From assembly GCF_000473145.1 (NCBI RefSeq), contig NZ_KI421500.1:124225-188224 (forward strand): a stretch of DNA of 64,000 bases, given 5' to 3'. A model generated the notes under the pieces. That model made no database searches. It saw nothing but the letters and a program-made list of their open reading frames with translations, and was not told the origin of the DNA. The stretch's first letter is position 1; each line of letters opens with the position of its first letter. Source of the stretch: Leisingera daeponensis DSM 23529 (lineage in GTDB: Bacteria; Pseudomonadota; Alphaproteobacteria; Rhodobacterales; Rhodobacteraceae). A program made the position numbers and the translations under genes. Shown one piece after another: positions 27,921 to 36,631 of this stretch.

Positions 27921-29099
27921 TCAATCGCTGTCATCCGGAAACGCCTTGCACAGCAGCCCGCCCGGCTGGCGGAGGATCGCCCCTTCAAGCTCCAGATCCG
28001 TGAGTGCGGGCGCCAGTTCATGCGGCGGCAGGGCGAGGCCGCGCATCAGTTCGGTCTCGGAGGTGGGGGAGGGGCCCAGTCTGCGCAGGATCTGCTGATG
28101 CAGGGCGTGGGTCTGCGCCAGGCTGCGCCGCTGGGGCGGCGGCGGGGGCAGCTCCGCCAGGGCTTCTTGCAGGCTGGTTTCAGGGACCGGGCGCGGGGGC
28201 AGGTCCAGCGGCGGAAGGGCCTCCAGCACATCGGCGGCATCGCGCACCAGCTGGGCGCCGTCGCGGATCAGCCGGTTGCAGCCGGAACTGCGGGCATCGA
28301 ATGGATGGCCCGGCACCGCCAGGACCTCGCGCCCGTAATCCAGCGCATCGCGGGCGGTGATCAGGGTGCCGGACTTCGCCGCAGCCTCGACCACGACAAC
28401 GGCGCGGGCAAGGCCCGCAATGATCCGGTTGCGCTTGGGAAAGTCGCGGGCCCGCGGCGTCAGGCCCATCGGCTGTTCCGAAAGCCGCAGCCCGGTTTTG
28501 CAGATTTCTTCGGCCAGCCGGCTGTTTTCTGCGGGGTAGATCACGTCGGCGCCGCCGGCCAGCACCGCGATGGTGCCGGTCTTCAAGGCTGCCTGGTGGG
28601 CGGCGGTGTCGATACCGCGCGCCATGCCGGACACCACGGTATAGCCTGCCTCGCCCAGGTTCTGCGCCAGCGACCGCGCCATCCGCAGCCCCAGCGAGGA
28701 CGCGTTGCGCGCCCCGACCATGGCAATCACCGGCCGCTCCAGCACAGAGAGGTCGCCAATGGCCCACAGCAGGGGCGGGGCATCCTTCAGCCCGGCAAGC
28801 AGTTTGGGATAGTCAGGGTCCGGAAAGCACAAAAGCCGCGCTTTGGCGGCTTTTGCGGCCTTAATTTCGGCGTCCACCGCTTTGGCAGGGCATGTTTCAT
28901 ACCCTTTGATGCCTGCGGAGCGTGCCACTTCGGGCAGCGCATCCAGCGCGTTCTGCGCTGAACCGTATTCAGCGAGCAGCCGGTGAAATGTCACCGGGCC
29001 GACCCGCTTGGAGCGCAACAGGCGAAGCCATGAAAACTGGTTATCTTCCGTGGTGGGTGGGAGTGGGGGGTGAGTGGAAGAATGTGCTTCTTCAGTCAT
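27921..29099 (-). CDS. dprA: DNA-processing protein DprA
   Basis: A 392-aa DprA: N-terminal helical segment (WLRLLRSKRVGPVTFHRLL), then the Rossmann core with MVGARNASSLGLRMA, SGMARGIDTAAHQAAL, LAGGADVIYPAENSRLA and RNRIIAGLARAVVVVEAA. A C-terminal winged-helix-like region (SPTSETELMRGLALPPHEL) follows. It loads RecA on incoming single-stranded DNA in transformation. The ATG has GGCGGAG upstream. It precedes topA, a common order in alphaproteobacteria. Confidence 0.94.
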   Translation of the reverse strand: MTEEAHSSTHPPLPPTTEDNQFSWLRLLRSKRVGPVTFHRLLAEYGSAQNALDALPEVARSAGIKGYETCPAKAVDAEIKAAKAAKARLLCFPDPDYPKLLAGLKDAPPLLWAIGDLSVLERPVIAMVGARNASSLGLRMARSLAQNLGEAGYTVVSGMARGIDTAAHQAALKTGTIAVLAGGADVIYPAENSRLAEEICKTGLRLSEQPMGLTPRARDFPKRNRIIAGLARAVVVVEAAAKSGTLITARDALDYGREVLAVPGHPFDARSSGCNRLIRDGAQLVRDAADVLEALPPLDLPPRPVPETSLQEALAELPPPPPQRRSLAQTHALHQQILRRLGPSPTSETELMRGLALPPHELAPALTDLELEGAILRQPGGLLCKAFPDDSD

Positions 29100-29265
29100 C
29101 CGCAGCTCCGCCTGTTTGCAGGACTAGAATTAACCCTTAGGCGGTTAACAGTTGGTGAACAGCCGGCAGTTTTTAACCAATACCCTGAAAATTTTCCTAA
29201 GTGTCGAAAACAAATGAAGAAATATAAATCCGGCAGAGAGCGCGCGCCGTCCGAAGCAGAAAAAG

Positions 29266-29291
29266 GGGCCGGAAGCGCTGGCTTCCGGCCC
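29266..29291 (-). terminator. terminator of tldD
   Basis: GGGCCGGAAGC, loop GCTG, GCTTCCGGCCC is an 11-bp perfect stem. On the minus strand it is followed by CTTTTT (29260-29265), placing it 48 bases after the tldD stop. Between it and dprA lies an AT-rich stretch (about 29120-29235) that probably holds the dprA promoter. Confidence 0.9.
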
Positions 29292-29339
29292 GGAATTTTA
29301 CGGCAGTGTCATGGTTTTACCGGTTTTTGACGAAGTGAT

Positions 29340-30761
29340 TCAGGCCGCCGAGCCGCCAACGGTCAGCCCGCCCATCAGCACCGTCGGCTGGCCGACGCCG
29401 ACCGGAACCCACTGGCCCGCCTTGCCGCAATTGCCCATGCCGGGGTCCAGCGCCATGTCGTTGCCAAGGCCTCGAATCTGTTTCAGCGCGGTGGCGCCGT
29501 CGCCGATCAGCGTGGCGCCCTTAACCGGTGCGCCGACCTTGCCGTCCTTCACGCGGTAAGCCTCGGTGCAGGAGAACACGAACTTGCCATTGGTGATATC
29601 GACCTGGCCGCCGCCAAAGCCGACCGCCCAGATGCCGTCCTTGATGCCAGCCACCAGATCGCCGGGATCGGCGTCGCCGCCCAGCATGTAGGTGTTGGTC
29701 ATCCGCGGCATCGGCGCATGGGCATAGCTTTGACGCCGCCCGTTGCCGGTGGGGGAGACCCCCATCAGCCGCGCATTCTGGCGGTCCTGCATGAAGCCGA
29801 CCAGAATACCGTCCTCGATCAGCGTGGTTTTCTGGCTGGGCGTGCCCTCGTCATCCACAGTGATCGAGCCGCGCCGGTCCGGGATGGTGCCGTCATCCAG
29901 CACCGTCACCCCCCGGGCGGCGATCTGCTGGCCCATGAGACCGGCAAAGGCAGAGGACCCCTTGCGGTTGAAATCGCCCTCCAGCCCGTGGCCGATCGCC
30001 TCGTGCAGCAGGATGCCGGGCCAGCCGGGGCCAAGCACCACGTCCATCTCGCCCGCCGGCGCAGGGACAGCGTCCAGATTGACCAGCGCAATGCGAAGCG
30101 CTTCCTGCACCTGGGCCTGCCAGTGTTTGGGGTCGACCAGACCATCCAGGCCCAGCCGCCCGCCGCCGCCGGCAGAGCCGCTTTCGCGGCGGCCGTCTTT
30201 TTCGACGATCACCGAGACGTTCAGCCGTGCCATCGGGCGGGTGTCGCGCACCCGCACACCATCGGCACGCAGGATCTCCACCTCTTGCAGCGAGGCGGCC
30301 AGTGACGCGGAGACCTGGACCACGCGTTGATCCAGATCACGTGCATAGGAATCAATTTCGCGCAGCGTCTCCACCTTCACCGGAAACGGCATGGCGCTGA
30401 TCGGGTCGGCATCGGTGTAGAGTTTCTTGTTGGTGGCCTGCGGCGGGTCCGAGTAGGTGCCGCCGCCCGCTCCGACAGCCAGCCTGGCCGTTTCCGCCGC
30501 CCGTTTCAGCGATGCGATGGAGACATCGGTGGAATGCGCGTAACCGGCCACATCGCCGTTCACGGCCCGCAAACCAAAGCCCTCGGAGGCATCGTAGCCG
30601 GCGCTGCGCAGCCGCCCGTCGTCAAACGAGAGCGCTTCCGACTTGCGGCGCTCGGCAAAGATCTCTCCATCCTCCGCACCATTCAGCGCATCGCGCAGGG
30701 TCGCCAGCGCCTCATCCTGCGGAAGCGCGGTTTCAAACGGGCGGAAGGCTGGGTTTTCCAT
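29340..30761 (-). CDS. tldD: metalloprotease TldD
   Basis: A 473-aa cytoplasmic TldD of the TldD/TldE zinc protease. The signature LLHEAIGHGLEGDFNRKG contains the HExxxH zinc site, and VLDDGTIPDRRGSITVDDEG is conserved. The TldE partner is not in this window. It is divergent from coxB, and an FNR box lies 20 bases upstream of its start, so it may be under oxygen control or share the site with coxB. Confidence 0.94.
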   Translation of the reverse strand: MENPAFRPFETALPQDEALATLRDALNGAEDGEIFAERRKSEALSFDDGRLRSAGYDASEGFGLRAVNGDVAGYAHSTDVSIASLKRAAETARLAVGAGGGTYSDPPQATNKKLYTDADPISAMPFPVKVETLREIDSYARDLDQRVVQVSASLAASLQEVEILRADGVRVRDTRPMARLNVSVIVEKDGRRESGSAGGGGRLGLDGLVDPKHWQAQVQEALRIALVNLDAVPAPAGEMDVVLGPGWPGILLHEAIGHGLEGDFNRKGSSAFAGLMGQQIAARGVTVLDDGTIPDRRGSITVDDEGTPSQKTTLIEDGILVGFMQDRQNARLMGVSPTGNGRRQSYAHAPMPRMTNTYMLGGDADPGDLVAGIKDGIWAVGFGGGQVDITNGKFVFSCTEAYRVKDGKVGAPVKGATLIGDGATALKQIRGLGNDMALDPGMGNCGKAGQWVPVGVGQPTVLMGGLTVGGSAA

Positions 30762-30781
30762 GGCACGGTCCTCAGATTTTT

Positions 30782-30795
30782 TTGATCTAAATCAA
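30782..30795. promoter_or_regulatory. FNR/FnrL-type binding site
   Basis: TTGAT-CTAA-ATCAA is a perfect match to the FNR consensus TTGAT-N4-ATCAA. It lies 20 bases upstream of tldD and 160 bases upstream of coxB. FnrL is the oxygen-responsive iron-sulphur regulator of Rhodobacterales. Which of the divergent genes responds cannot be told from the sequence. Confidence 0.75.
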
Positions 30796-30954
30796 GAAAG
30801 CGACGGTTTGACGCTTGGCTGCCTCTTTATCTGTACGCCCGAATATGATTTTAAGCGGCGTCAAAGACAACGGGGCTGGTACGTTTTGTGGAATCAATGA
30901 TTCCCCCCATTCGTGCTGCCGCAGAAAAATGCGATCAACCGATCAGGACAGAAC

Positions 30955-31800
30955 ATGAAAAACGCTTTGATGCTTTCGGGCCTTTTTGCCGGCCTTTCAA
31001 GCCTTCCAGCAATGGCGCAAGAAGGTCTGGAAACCATTGGTAAGCCGGTTGACGGCGGGCTGAACTTCCAGCCGGCGGCGACCTCGCTGGCCGAAGGCCT
31101 GCAGCGCCTGGACTACATGATCCTGGTGATCATCACCGTTATCTGCGTGTTCGTCGCGGGCCTGCTGCTGTGGGCGATCCTGCGGTTCAACAAGCGCGCC
31201 AACCCGACCCCGGCCAAGTTCAGCCACTACACCCCGATCGAGATCGCCTGGACCGTGATCCCGATCCTGATCCTGGTGTTCATCGGCTCCTTCTCGCTGC
31301 CGCAGCTGTTTGCGCAGCAAGAGATCCCCGAGGGCGACATCAACATCAAGGTGACCGGCTACCAGTGGTACTGGGGCTATGAATACACCGACCACGAGTT
31401 CGGATTCGAAAGCTTCCTGCTGCCCAAGGACCAGCTGGCTGCAAACGGCTATGCCGAGGATGAGTACCTGCTGGCCACCGATACCGCCGTGGTGGTACCG
31501 TCGGGCAAGACCATCGTGATGAACGTGACCGCCGCCGACGTGATCCATTCCTGGACCATCCCGGCCTTCGGCGTGAAGCAGGACGGCGTTCCGGGCCGTC
31601 TGGCACAGCTGTGGTTCAAGGTCGACGAGGGCAAGGAAGGCGTCTACTTCGGCCAGTGTTCCGAACTGTGCGGCAAGGACCACGCCTATATGCCGATCAC
31701 CGTCAAGGTCGTGACCCAGGAAGAATATGACGCCTGGCTGGAAGGTGCCAAGGAAGAATACGCGGGGCTGCCGCAGGCCTACCAGGTCGCCTCCAACTGA
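30955..31800 (+). CDS. coxB: cytochrome c oxidase subunit II
   Basis: A 281-aa subunit of the aa3-type oxidase with a signal peptide ending near AMAQ (residue 22), two membrane helices (about 50-75 and 92-115), then the periplasmic CuA domain. Cu ligands are visible in [14 protein letters not shown] (C235, C239, H243, M246) and an earlier His in VIHSW. The ATG at 30955 has AGGACA upstream. It heads the oxidase assembly run. Subunit I is not in the window. Confidence 0.96.
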   Translation: MKNALMLSGLFAGLSSLPAMAQEGLETIGKPVDGGLNFQPAATSLAEGLQRLDYMILVIITVICVFVAGLLLWAILRFNKRANPTPAKFSHYTPIEIAWTVIPILILVFIGSFSLPQLFAQQEIPEGDINIKVTGYQWYWGYEYTDHEFGFESFLLPKDQLAANGYAEDEYLLATDTAVVVPSGKTIVMNVTAADVIHSWTIPAFGVKQDGVPGRLAQLWFKVDEGKEGVYFGQCSELCGKDHAYMPITVKVVTQEEYDAWLEGAKEEYAGLPQAYQVASN

Positions 31801-31853
31801 TAGCTGGCTGCGGGGTGCCTGAGCGGGCGTCCTGCAGGTCAGACACAAGATGA

Positions 31854-31875
31854 GGGTGCGCAGCGATGCGCACCC
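31854..31875 (+). other. stem-loop between coxB and ctaB
   Basis: GGGTGCGCA, loop GCGA, TGCGCACCC is a perfect 9-bp stem, 53 bases after coxB and 22 bases before ctaB. There is no U-tract. It may slow or process the mRNA so that abundant coxB exceeds the assembly factors. Confidence 0.5.
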
Positions 31876-31897
31876 GTTGCCGCCAAAAGGACCCAAG

Positions 31898-32839
31898 ATG
31901 AGCGACGCAAGCATCAACGCAAGCCGGGCATACGAGGACGAGGCCAGCTTTGGCGACTATTTCGCCCTGCTGAAACCCCGTGTCATGTCGCTGGTGGTCT
32001 TCACTGCTCTGGTGGGTCTGCTGGCCGCGCCCGTCTCCGTGCATCCGGTCGTCGGTTTCTGCGCCATCCTGTTCATTGCCATCGGCGGCGGTGCCTCCGG
32101 GGCGCTGAACATGTGGTGGGACGCCGATATCGACAAGGTGATGAAACGCACCAAATCCCGCCCGATCCCCGCTGGCAAGGTTGAGCCGGGCGAGGCGCTG
32201 GCGCTGGGCCTGGCGCTGTCGGGCCTGTCGGTGATCATGCTGGCGCTGGCCGCAAACGTCTTTGCCGGCGCGTTCCTGGCCTTCACCATCTTTTTCTACG
32301 TGGTGGTTTACACCATGTGGCTGAAGCGTGCGACGCCGCAGAATATCGTCATCGGCGGTGCCGCCGGGGCCTTCCCGCCGGTCATTGGCTGGATTGCCGC
32401 CACCGGCACCATGTCGGTTGAACCCTGGCTGATGTTCCTGCTGACCTTCATGTGGACGCCGCCGCATTTCTGGGCGCTGGCGCTGTTCATGCGCTCCGAT
32501 TATGACGACGCAGGCGTGCCGATGCTGACCGTGACCCACGGCCGCCGCGCCACCCGCGTGCATATCCTGGTTTACACCGTGCTGCTGGCGCTGCTGGCCG
32601 TCGGCACCGCATTCTCCGGCATTGGCGGCCCGATCTATCTGGCCGCGGCGCTGGTGATGAACGCGTTGTTCCTGCATGGCGCCTGGAAGATCACCCGCCG
32701 CGACGAGGACGATTCCGAGGCCGACAATTTCACGGTGGAGCGCAGCTTCTTCAAACTGTCGCTGCTCTATCTGTTCCTGCACTTCGGCGCGATCCTGGCC
32801 GAGGCGCTGCTGAAGCCCTACGGGCTGGGAGGCTGGTAA
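31898..32839 (+). CDS. ctaB: protoheme IX farnesyltransferase
   Basis: A 313-aa polytopic membrane prenyltransferase that adds the farnesyl group to heme B to make heme O, needed for heme A. The prenyl-diphosphate site NMWWDADIDKVMKRTKSRP is at residues 71-89, with D75 and D79, and a second Asp-rich region is in RSDYDDAGVPML. About eight or nine helices. ATG at 31898 with AAAAGGACC upstream. The gene name cyoE is also used. Confidence 0.95.
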   Translation: MSDASINASRAYEDEASFGDYFALLKPRVMSLVVFTALVGLLAAPVSVHPVVGFCAILFIAIGGGASGALNMWWDADIDKVMKRTKSRPIPAGKVEPGEALALGLALSGLSVIMLALAANVFAGAFLAFTIFFYVVVYTMWLKRATPQNIVIGGAAGAFPPVIGWIAATGTMSVEPWLMFLLTFMWTPPHFWALALFMRSDYDDAGVPMLTVTHGRRATRVHILVYTVLLALLAVGTAFSGIGGPIYLAAALVMNALFLHGAWKITRRDEDDSEADNFTVERSFFKLSLLYLFLHFGAILAEALLKPYGLGGW

Positions 32840-32840
32840 T

Positions 32841-33005
32841 ATGGCTCTGAGCAAGCAACATGAGATCCACAAGCGCCGGTCGGGCCGCAACATGGGCGTG
32901 GGCATTCTGCTGGCGGCCTTCGTGGTGCTGATCCTGGCCCTGACCATGGTCAAGGTCACCTCCAACGGCTTCTCTTTCCCTGACACTCAGGCGGAGCAGA
33001 ACTGA
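32841..33005 (+). CDS. small membrane protein of the cytochrome oxidase assembly operon
   Basis: A 54-aa protein, too short for most gene finders. A basic N-terminus (KQHEIHKRRSGRN) is followed by one helix (MGVGILLAAFVVLILALTMV) and a polar tail. It begins 1 base after ctaB and its TGA overlaps the ATG of ctaG (TGATG), so it is fully coupled. Small proteins of this type (often called CoxF) occur between ctaB and ctaG in alphaproteobacteria. A role in oxidase assembly is inferred from position. Confidence 0.85.
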   Translation: MALSKQHEIHKRRSGRNMGVGILLAAFVVLILALTMVKVTSNGFSFPDTQAEQN

Positions 33006-33592
33006 TGGCGCTGAAGGGCCCCCGGAAAACCGTGCTCCAGCTGGTCGGCGTCGTCGTCCTGATGGGCGGCCTGTCCTGGGCCTCGGTGCCGTTTTATGAC
33101 TGGTTCTGCCGGGTCACCGGCTTTGGCGGCGTCACCGGCGTGGCCAGCAGCGGTTCCGACACCATTCTGGACCAGACCATCAAGGTGCGCTTCGACGGCT
33201 CCAAAGAGCGCGGCATGCCGTGGGAGTTCAAGCCGCTTCAGCGCGAGATGGAAATCCGCCTGGGCGAAACCGGCCTGGCGTTCTATGAGGCGTACAACCC
33301 GACTGACCGCCCGGTGGCGGGTCAGGCGTCCTACAACGTCGCGCCGTATCAGGCCGGCGGGTTCTTTTCGAAAATCGACTGCTTCTGCTTTACCGAGCAG
33401 GTGCTTCAGCCGGGGGAACGGGTGCAGATGCCCGTGACCTTCTATGTGGATCCCGAAATCATTGACGACCGGGATGCAAAATACGTGCATACGATCACGC
33501 TTTCGTACACGTTCCATCAAATCGATCTGCCCGAGGGCTATGCCGCTCTCGACACCGGGGGTAACACCGGGGCAGGCGCAACCACGAACTAG
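33005..33592 (+). CDS. ctaG: cytochrome c oxidase assembly protein CtaG/Cox11
   Basis: A 195-aa Cox11-type copper chaperone for the CuB site of subunit I. One N-terminal helix (VLQLVGVVVLMGGLSWASV) anchors a periplasmic domain with the copper motif IDCFCFTEQ (Cys-Phe-Cys-Phe). Further conserved text: PFYDWFCRVTGFGG and FYVDPEI. Start overlaps the previous stop. The same strand carries coxC next. Confidence 0.95.
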   Translation: MALKGPRKTVLQLVGVVVLMGGLSWASVPFYDWFCRVTGFGGVTGVASSGSDTILDQTIKVRFDGSKERGMPWEFKPLQREMEIRLGETGLAFYEAYNPTDRPVAGQASYNVAPYQAGGFFSKIDCFCFTEQVLQPGERVQMPVTFYVDPEIIDDRDAKYVHTITLSYTFHQIDLPEGYAALDTGGNTGAGATTN

Positions 33593-33615
33593 GCCGCTAG
33601 GTGAGGGACACTTAA

Positions 33616-34425
33616 ATGGCGCACGCTAAAAATCACGATTATCATATTCTGCCGCCGTCGATCTGGCCGCTGGCCGCCTCTGTGGGCACATTCGTCATGC
33701 TGGTTGGCGCAGTGTTCTGGATGAAGGGCATCACGGCCTGGGCCTTCTGGATCGGCTTTGTTGCGGTCCTGTACTCCGCCTTTGCCTGGTGGTCCGAAGT
33801 TGTGGCCGAAAGCCGCCAGGGCGATCACACCCCGGTCGTGCGCATCGGTCTGCGCTACGGTTTCATCCTGTTCGTGATGTCCGAGGTGATGTTCTTCTTC
33901 GCTTGGTTCTGGTCGTTCTTCAAACACGCCATGTACCCGATGGAGACCTATATCGGCACCGAATACGTGGCGCCGGAGATCTACCCGGTTGATCCGTTCC
34001 ACCTGCCGCTGATCAACACCCTGATCCTGCTGCTGTCCGGCTGTGCCGTGACCTGGGCGCACCATGCGCTGGTGCACAACAACGACCGCAAGGCGCTGAT
34101 CCAGGGCCTGGCCATCGGTATCGCCTTCGGCGTCGCCTTCACCTTCCTGCAGGGCTATGAATACGCCCACCTGTTGCACGAAGGCTGGAAGTTCGGCGAA
34201 GACGAGTTCTACTCGAACTTCTTCATGGCTACCGGCTTCCACGGCTTCCACGTGGTCATCGGCACTATCTTCCTGACCGTCTGCCTGATCCGCGCGATCA
34301 AGGGCGACTTCACCCCGGAACAGCACGTCGGCTTCGAGGCCGCGGCCTGGTACTGGCACTTCGTGGACGTTGTCTGGCTGTTCCTGTTCTTCGCCGTCTA
34401 CATCTGGGGCACATCCGGCCTGTAA
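33616..34425 (+). CDS. coxC: cytochrome c oxidase subunit III
   Basis: A 269-aa subunit III with seven hydrophobic helices. Typical text includes [23 protein letters not shown] (conserved Glu) and the C-terminal [27 protein letters not shown] lies 6-13 bases before the ATG. Just after its stop a 14-base unit is duplicated and a strong hairpin follows before the SURF1 gene. Confidence 0.96.
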   Translation: MAHAKNHDYHILPPSIWPLAASVGTFVMLVGAVFWMKGITAWAFWIGFVAVLYSAFAWWSEVVAESRQGDHTPVVRIGLRYGFILFVMSEVMFFFAWFWSFFKHAMYPMETYIGTEYVAPEIYPVDPFHLPLINTLILLLSGCAVTWAHHALVHNNDRKALIQGLAIGIAFGVAFTFLQGYEYAHLLHEGWKFGEDEFYSNFFMATGFHGFHVVIGTIFLTVCLIRAIKGDFTPEQHVGFEAAAWYWHFVDVVWLFLFFAVYIWGTSGL

Positions 34426-34444
34426 CGGGCGGCCTGTAACGGGC
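34417..34444. repeat. 14-base tandem duplication at the coxC stop
   Basis: GGCCTGTAACGGGC occurs twice in a row (34417-34430 and 34431-34444). The first copy contains the coxC stop codon TAA, so the duplication is silent. It looks like a recent slippage event. Confidence 0.9.
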
Positions 34445-34500
34445 GGTTTGTACCGGTTACATGTTTGCGGTTGATTATCCGCACTCATGAAGTCACACAC

Positions 34501-34537
34501 AGGGCGCGCAGGGGAGACCTTGCGCGCCCTTGTTTTT
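34501..34537 (+). terminator. intrinsic terminator/attenuator between coxC and surf1
   Basis: AGGGCGCGCA (34501-34510) and TGCGCGCCCT (34521-34530) form a perfect 10-bp stem with a 10-base loop, followed by TGTTTTT. It ends only about 18 bases before the SURF1 start, so read-through or a promoter within this segment must supply surf1 and thrC. Confidence 0.85.
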
Positions 34538-34554
34538 GGAGCGGAGCGGCACAG

Positions 34555-35223
34555 ATGCGGCGTGTCATCTTCCTGTTGATCATCAGCGGCGCGGGCTTGG
34601 CCGTGCTGATCGGGCTGGGCACCTGGCAGCTGCAGCGCAAGGCTTGGAAGGATGGCATTCTGGCCACCATCGAGGCGCGGATCGCTGGTGCGCCTGCCGC
34701 CGGTCTGCCCGCGCAGCTGGACCCCGAAACCGACAAGTACCGCCCCGTGCGCCTGCAAGGCGAGATCGGCGCGCAGGAACTGCACGTCCTCACTTCGATC
34801 AAGGATGCCGGCCCCGGCTACCGGGTGATTTCACCGTTCACTCTGGAGGACGGCCGCCGGGTGCTGATCGACCGCGGCTTTATCCCGGTTAAGGAGAAGC
34901 AGGCCGCGCGTCTGGCCGGCCCCGCCGCCATTGAGGGCAACATCCATTGGCCTCAGGAGGTTGATAGCTACACGCCTGAACCGGATCTTTTCGGCAACAT
35001 CTGGTATGCCCGCGACGCGGAACAGATGGCGGCGCAGCTTGGCGCTGAGCCTGTAATGATTGTCCTGCGCGCAAAACCCGAAGGGGAGACGGGGCTGCGC
35101 CCCATGCCGGTCACCACCTCCGGCATCCCCAATGACCACTTGCAATATGCGATCACCTGGTTTTCGCTGGCCTTTATCTGGGCGGCGATGACCCTCTACT
35201 TCCTGCGGCGCAGCCGCCCTTGA
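34555..35223 (+). CDS. SURF1 family cytochrome oxidase biogenesis protein
   Basis: A 222-aa inner membrane protein with two helices at its ends (VIFLLIISGAGLAVLIGLGTWQLQ and NDHLQYAITWFSLAFIWAAMTLYF) around a periplasmic domain with RRVLIDRGFIP. This is the SURF1/Shy1 layout, an aid in heme a insertion or oxidase maturation. The ATG at 34555 is chosen because GGAG and GGAGCGG precede it and the homologous proteins start here; a longer frame starts at 34465 inside the terminator region. Confidence 0.92.
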   Translation: MRRVIFLLIISGAGLAVLIGLGTWQLQRKAWKDGILATIEARIAGAPAAGLPAQLDPETDKYRPVRLQGEIGAQELHVLTSIKDAGPGYRVISPFTLEDGRRVLIDRGFIPVKEKQAARLAGPAAIEGNIHWPQEVDSYTPEPDLFGNIWYARDAEQMAAQLGAEPVMIVLRAKPEGETGLRPMPVTTSGIPNDHLQYAITWFSLAFIWAAMTLYFLRRSRP

Positions 35224-35242
35224 ACCTGAAGAGCTGAAGGCG

Positions 35243-36631
35243 ATGAAATATATCTCGACCCGGGGCCAAGCGCCCGAGCTGACCTTTGAAGACGCGATGC
35301 TGACCGGCCTGGCCCGCGACGGAGGCCTCTATGTGCCCGCGGACATCCCGCAGATGTCCCACGACGACATCGCGGCGCTAGCGGGTCTGTCTTACGAGGA
35401 AACCGCCTTTCGCGTCATGCGCCCCTTCCTTGGCGATTGCTTCACGGATGAGGAATTCCGAGCCATCATCGCCCGCGCCTACGAGGGCTTTGGCCACGCC
35501 GCCCGCGCGCCGCTGAAGCAGCTGGCCCCGAACCATTTCCTGCTGGAGCTGTTCCACGGGCCCACGCTGGCGTTCAAGGATTTCGCGATGCAGCTGATCG
35601 GCCAGCTGTTCCAGACTGCCCTGGAACGCCGCGGCGACCGGGTGACCATTGCGGGCGCGACTTCCGGGGACACCGGCTCAGCGGCGATGGAAGCGTTCCG
35701 GGGCCTCAGCAATGTGGACGTCTTCATCCTTTACCCGCATGGCCGTGTGTCCGAGGTGCAGCGCCGCCAGATGACCACTCCGCAGGACAAGAACGTGCAC
35801 GCGCTGGCCGTCGATGGCGACTTCGACGACTGCCAGGCGCGCGTCAAGGACATGTTCAACGACTTCGATTTCCGCGACGGGGTGAAACTGGCCGGCGTGA
35901 ATTCGATCAACATCGCCCGGGTGCTGGCGCAGGTGGTTTATTACTTCTCCTCCGCCGTCTCCCTGGGCGCGCCGCAGCGCAAGGTGAGCTTCACCGTGCC
36001 GACCGGCAACTTCGGCGATATCTTCGCGGGCTTCATCGCCAAGCAGATGGGGCTGCCGATCGACCAGCTCGTCGTTGCCACCAACCAGAACGACATTCTG
36101 CACCGTTGCCTGTCGGGGCAGGGGTACTACAAGGGCGACACCCAGCCCTCGATCAGCCCTTCAATGGACATTCAGGTCTCGTCGAACTTTGAGCGCGCCC
36201 TGTTCTACGCCTATGGCCAGGACAGCAAGGCCGTGGCCCTCTTGATGGAAGAACTGAAGAACGGCGGCTTTGATGTCTCGCAAGGCGCGATGCAGGCGCT
36301 GGCCGAAAACTACACCTCTGGCCGCACCTCGGAGGAGGAGACGCTGGCGACCATCAAATCGGAACTGGCGTCCTCCGGCGAGCTGATCTGCCCGCACGGC
36401 GCGGTTGCGGTGAAAGTCGCCAATGAGCACCGCAAGGCAGATGTGCCGATGATCACCTTGGCCACTGCGCATCCGGCGAAATTCCCGGCGGCTGTGGAAG
36501 AGGCCAGCGGCATTCATCCGCCTCTTCCCCCGCGCATGGCAGACCTGTATGACAGGCCGGAACGGGTCACCCGGATTGCCAACGATCTGGCTGCCCTCGA
36601 GGATCATATCAGAAAGAACATCGCGCATTGA
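35243..36631 (+). CDS. thrC: threonine synthase
   Basis: A 462-aa PLP enzyme that makes threonine from O-phosphohomoserine. The PLP lysine is K112 in TLAFKDFAMQL, and TSGDTGSAA and the glycine-rich VPTGNFGDIFAG phosphate loop follow. The long fungal/enterobacterial type with an N-terminal YISTRGQAPELTFEDA segment. The gene is 19 bases after SURF1 and overlaps the next gene by TTGA, so it is co-transcribed. Confidence 0.95.
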   Translation: MKYISTRGQAPELTFEDAMLTGLARDGGLYVPADIPQMSHDDIAALAGLSYEETAFRVMRPFLGDCFTDEEFRAIIARAYEGFGHAARAPLKQLAPNHFLLELFHGPTLAFKDFAMQLIGQLFQTALERRGDRVTIAGATSGDTGSAAMEAFRGLSNVDVFILYPHGRVSEVQRRQMTTPQDKNVHALAVDGDFDDCQARVKDMFNDFDFRDGVKLAGVNSINIARVLAQVVYYFSSAVSLGAPQRKVSFTVPTGNFGDIFAGFIAKQMGLPIDQLVVATNQNDILHRCLSGQGYYKGDTQPSISPSMDIQVSSNFERALFYAYGQDSKAVALLMEELKNGGFDVSQGAMQALAENYTSGRTSEEETLATIKSELASSGELICPHGAVAVKVANEHRKADVPMITLATAHPAKFPAAVEEASGIHPPLPPRMADLYDRPERVTRIANDLAALEDHIRKNIAH

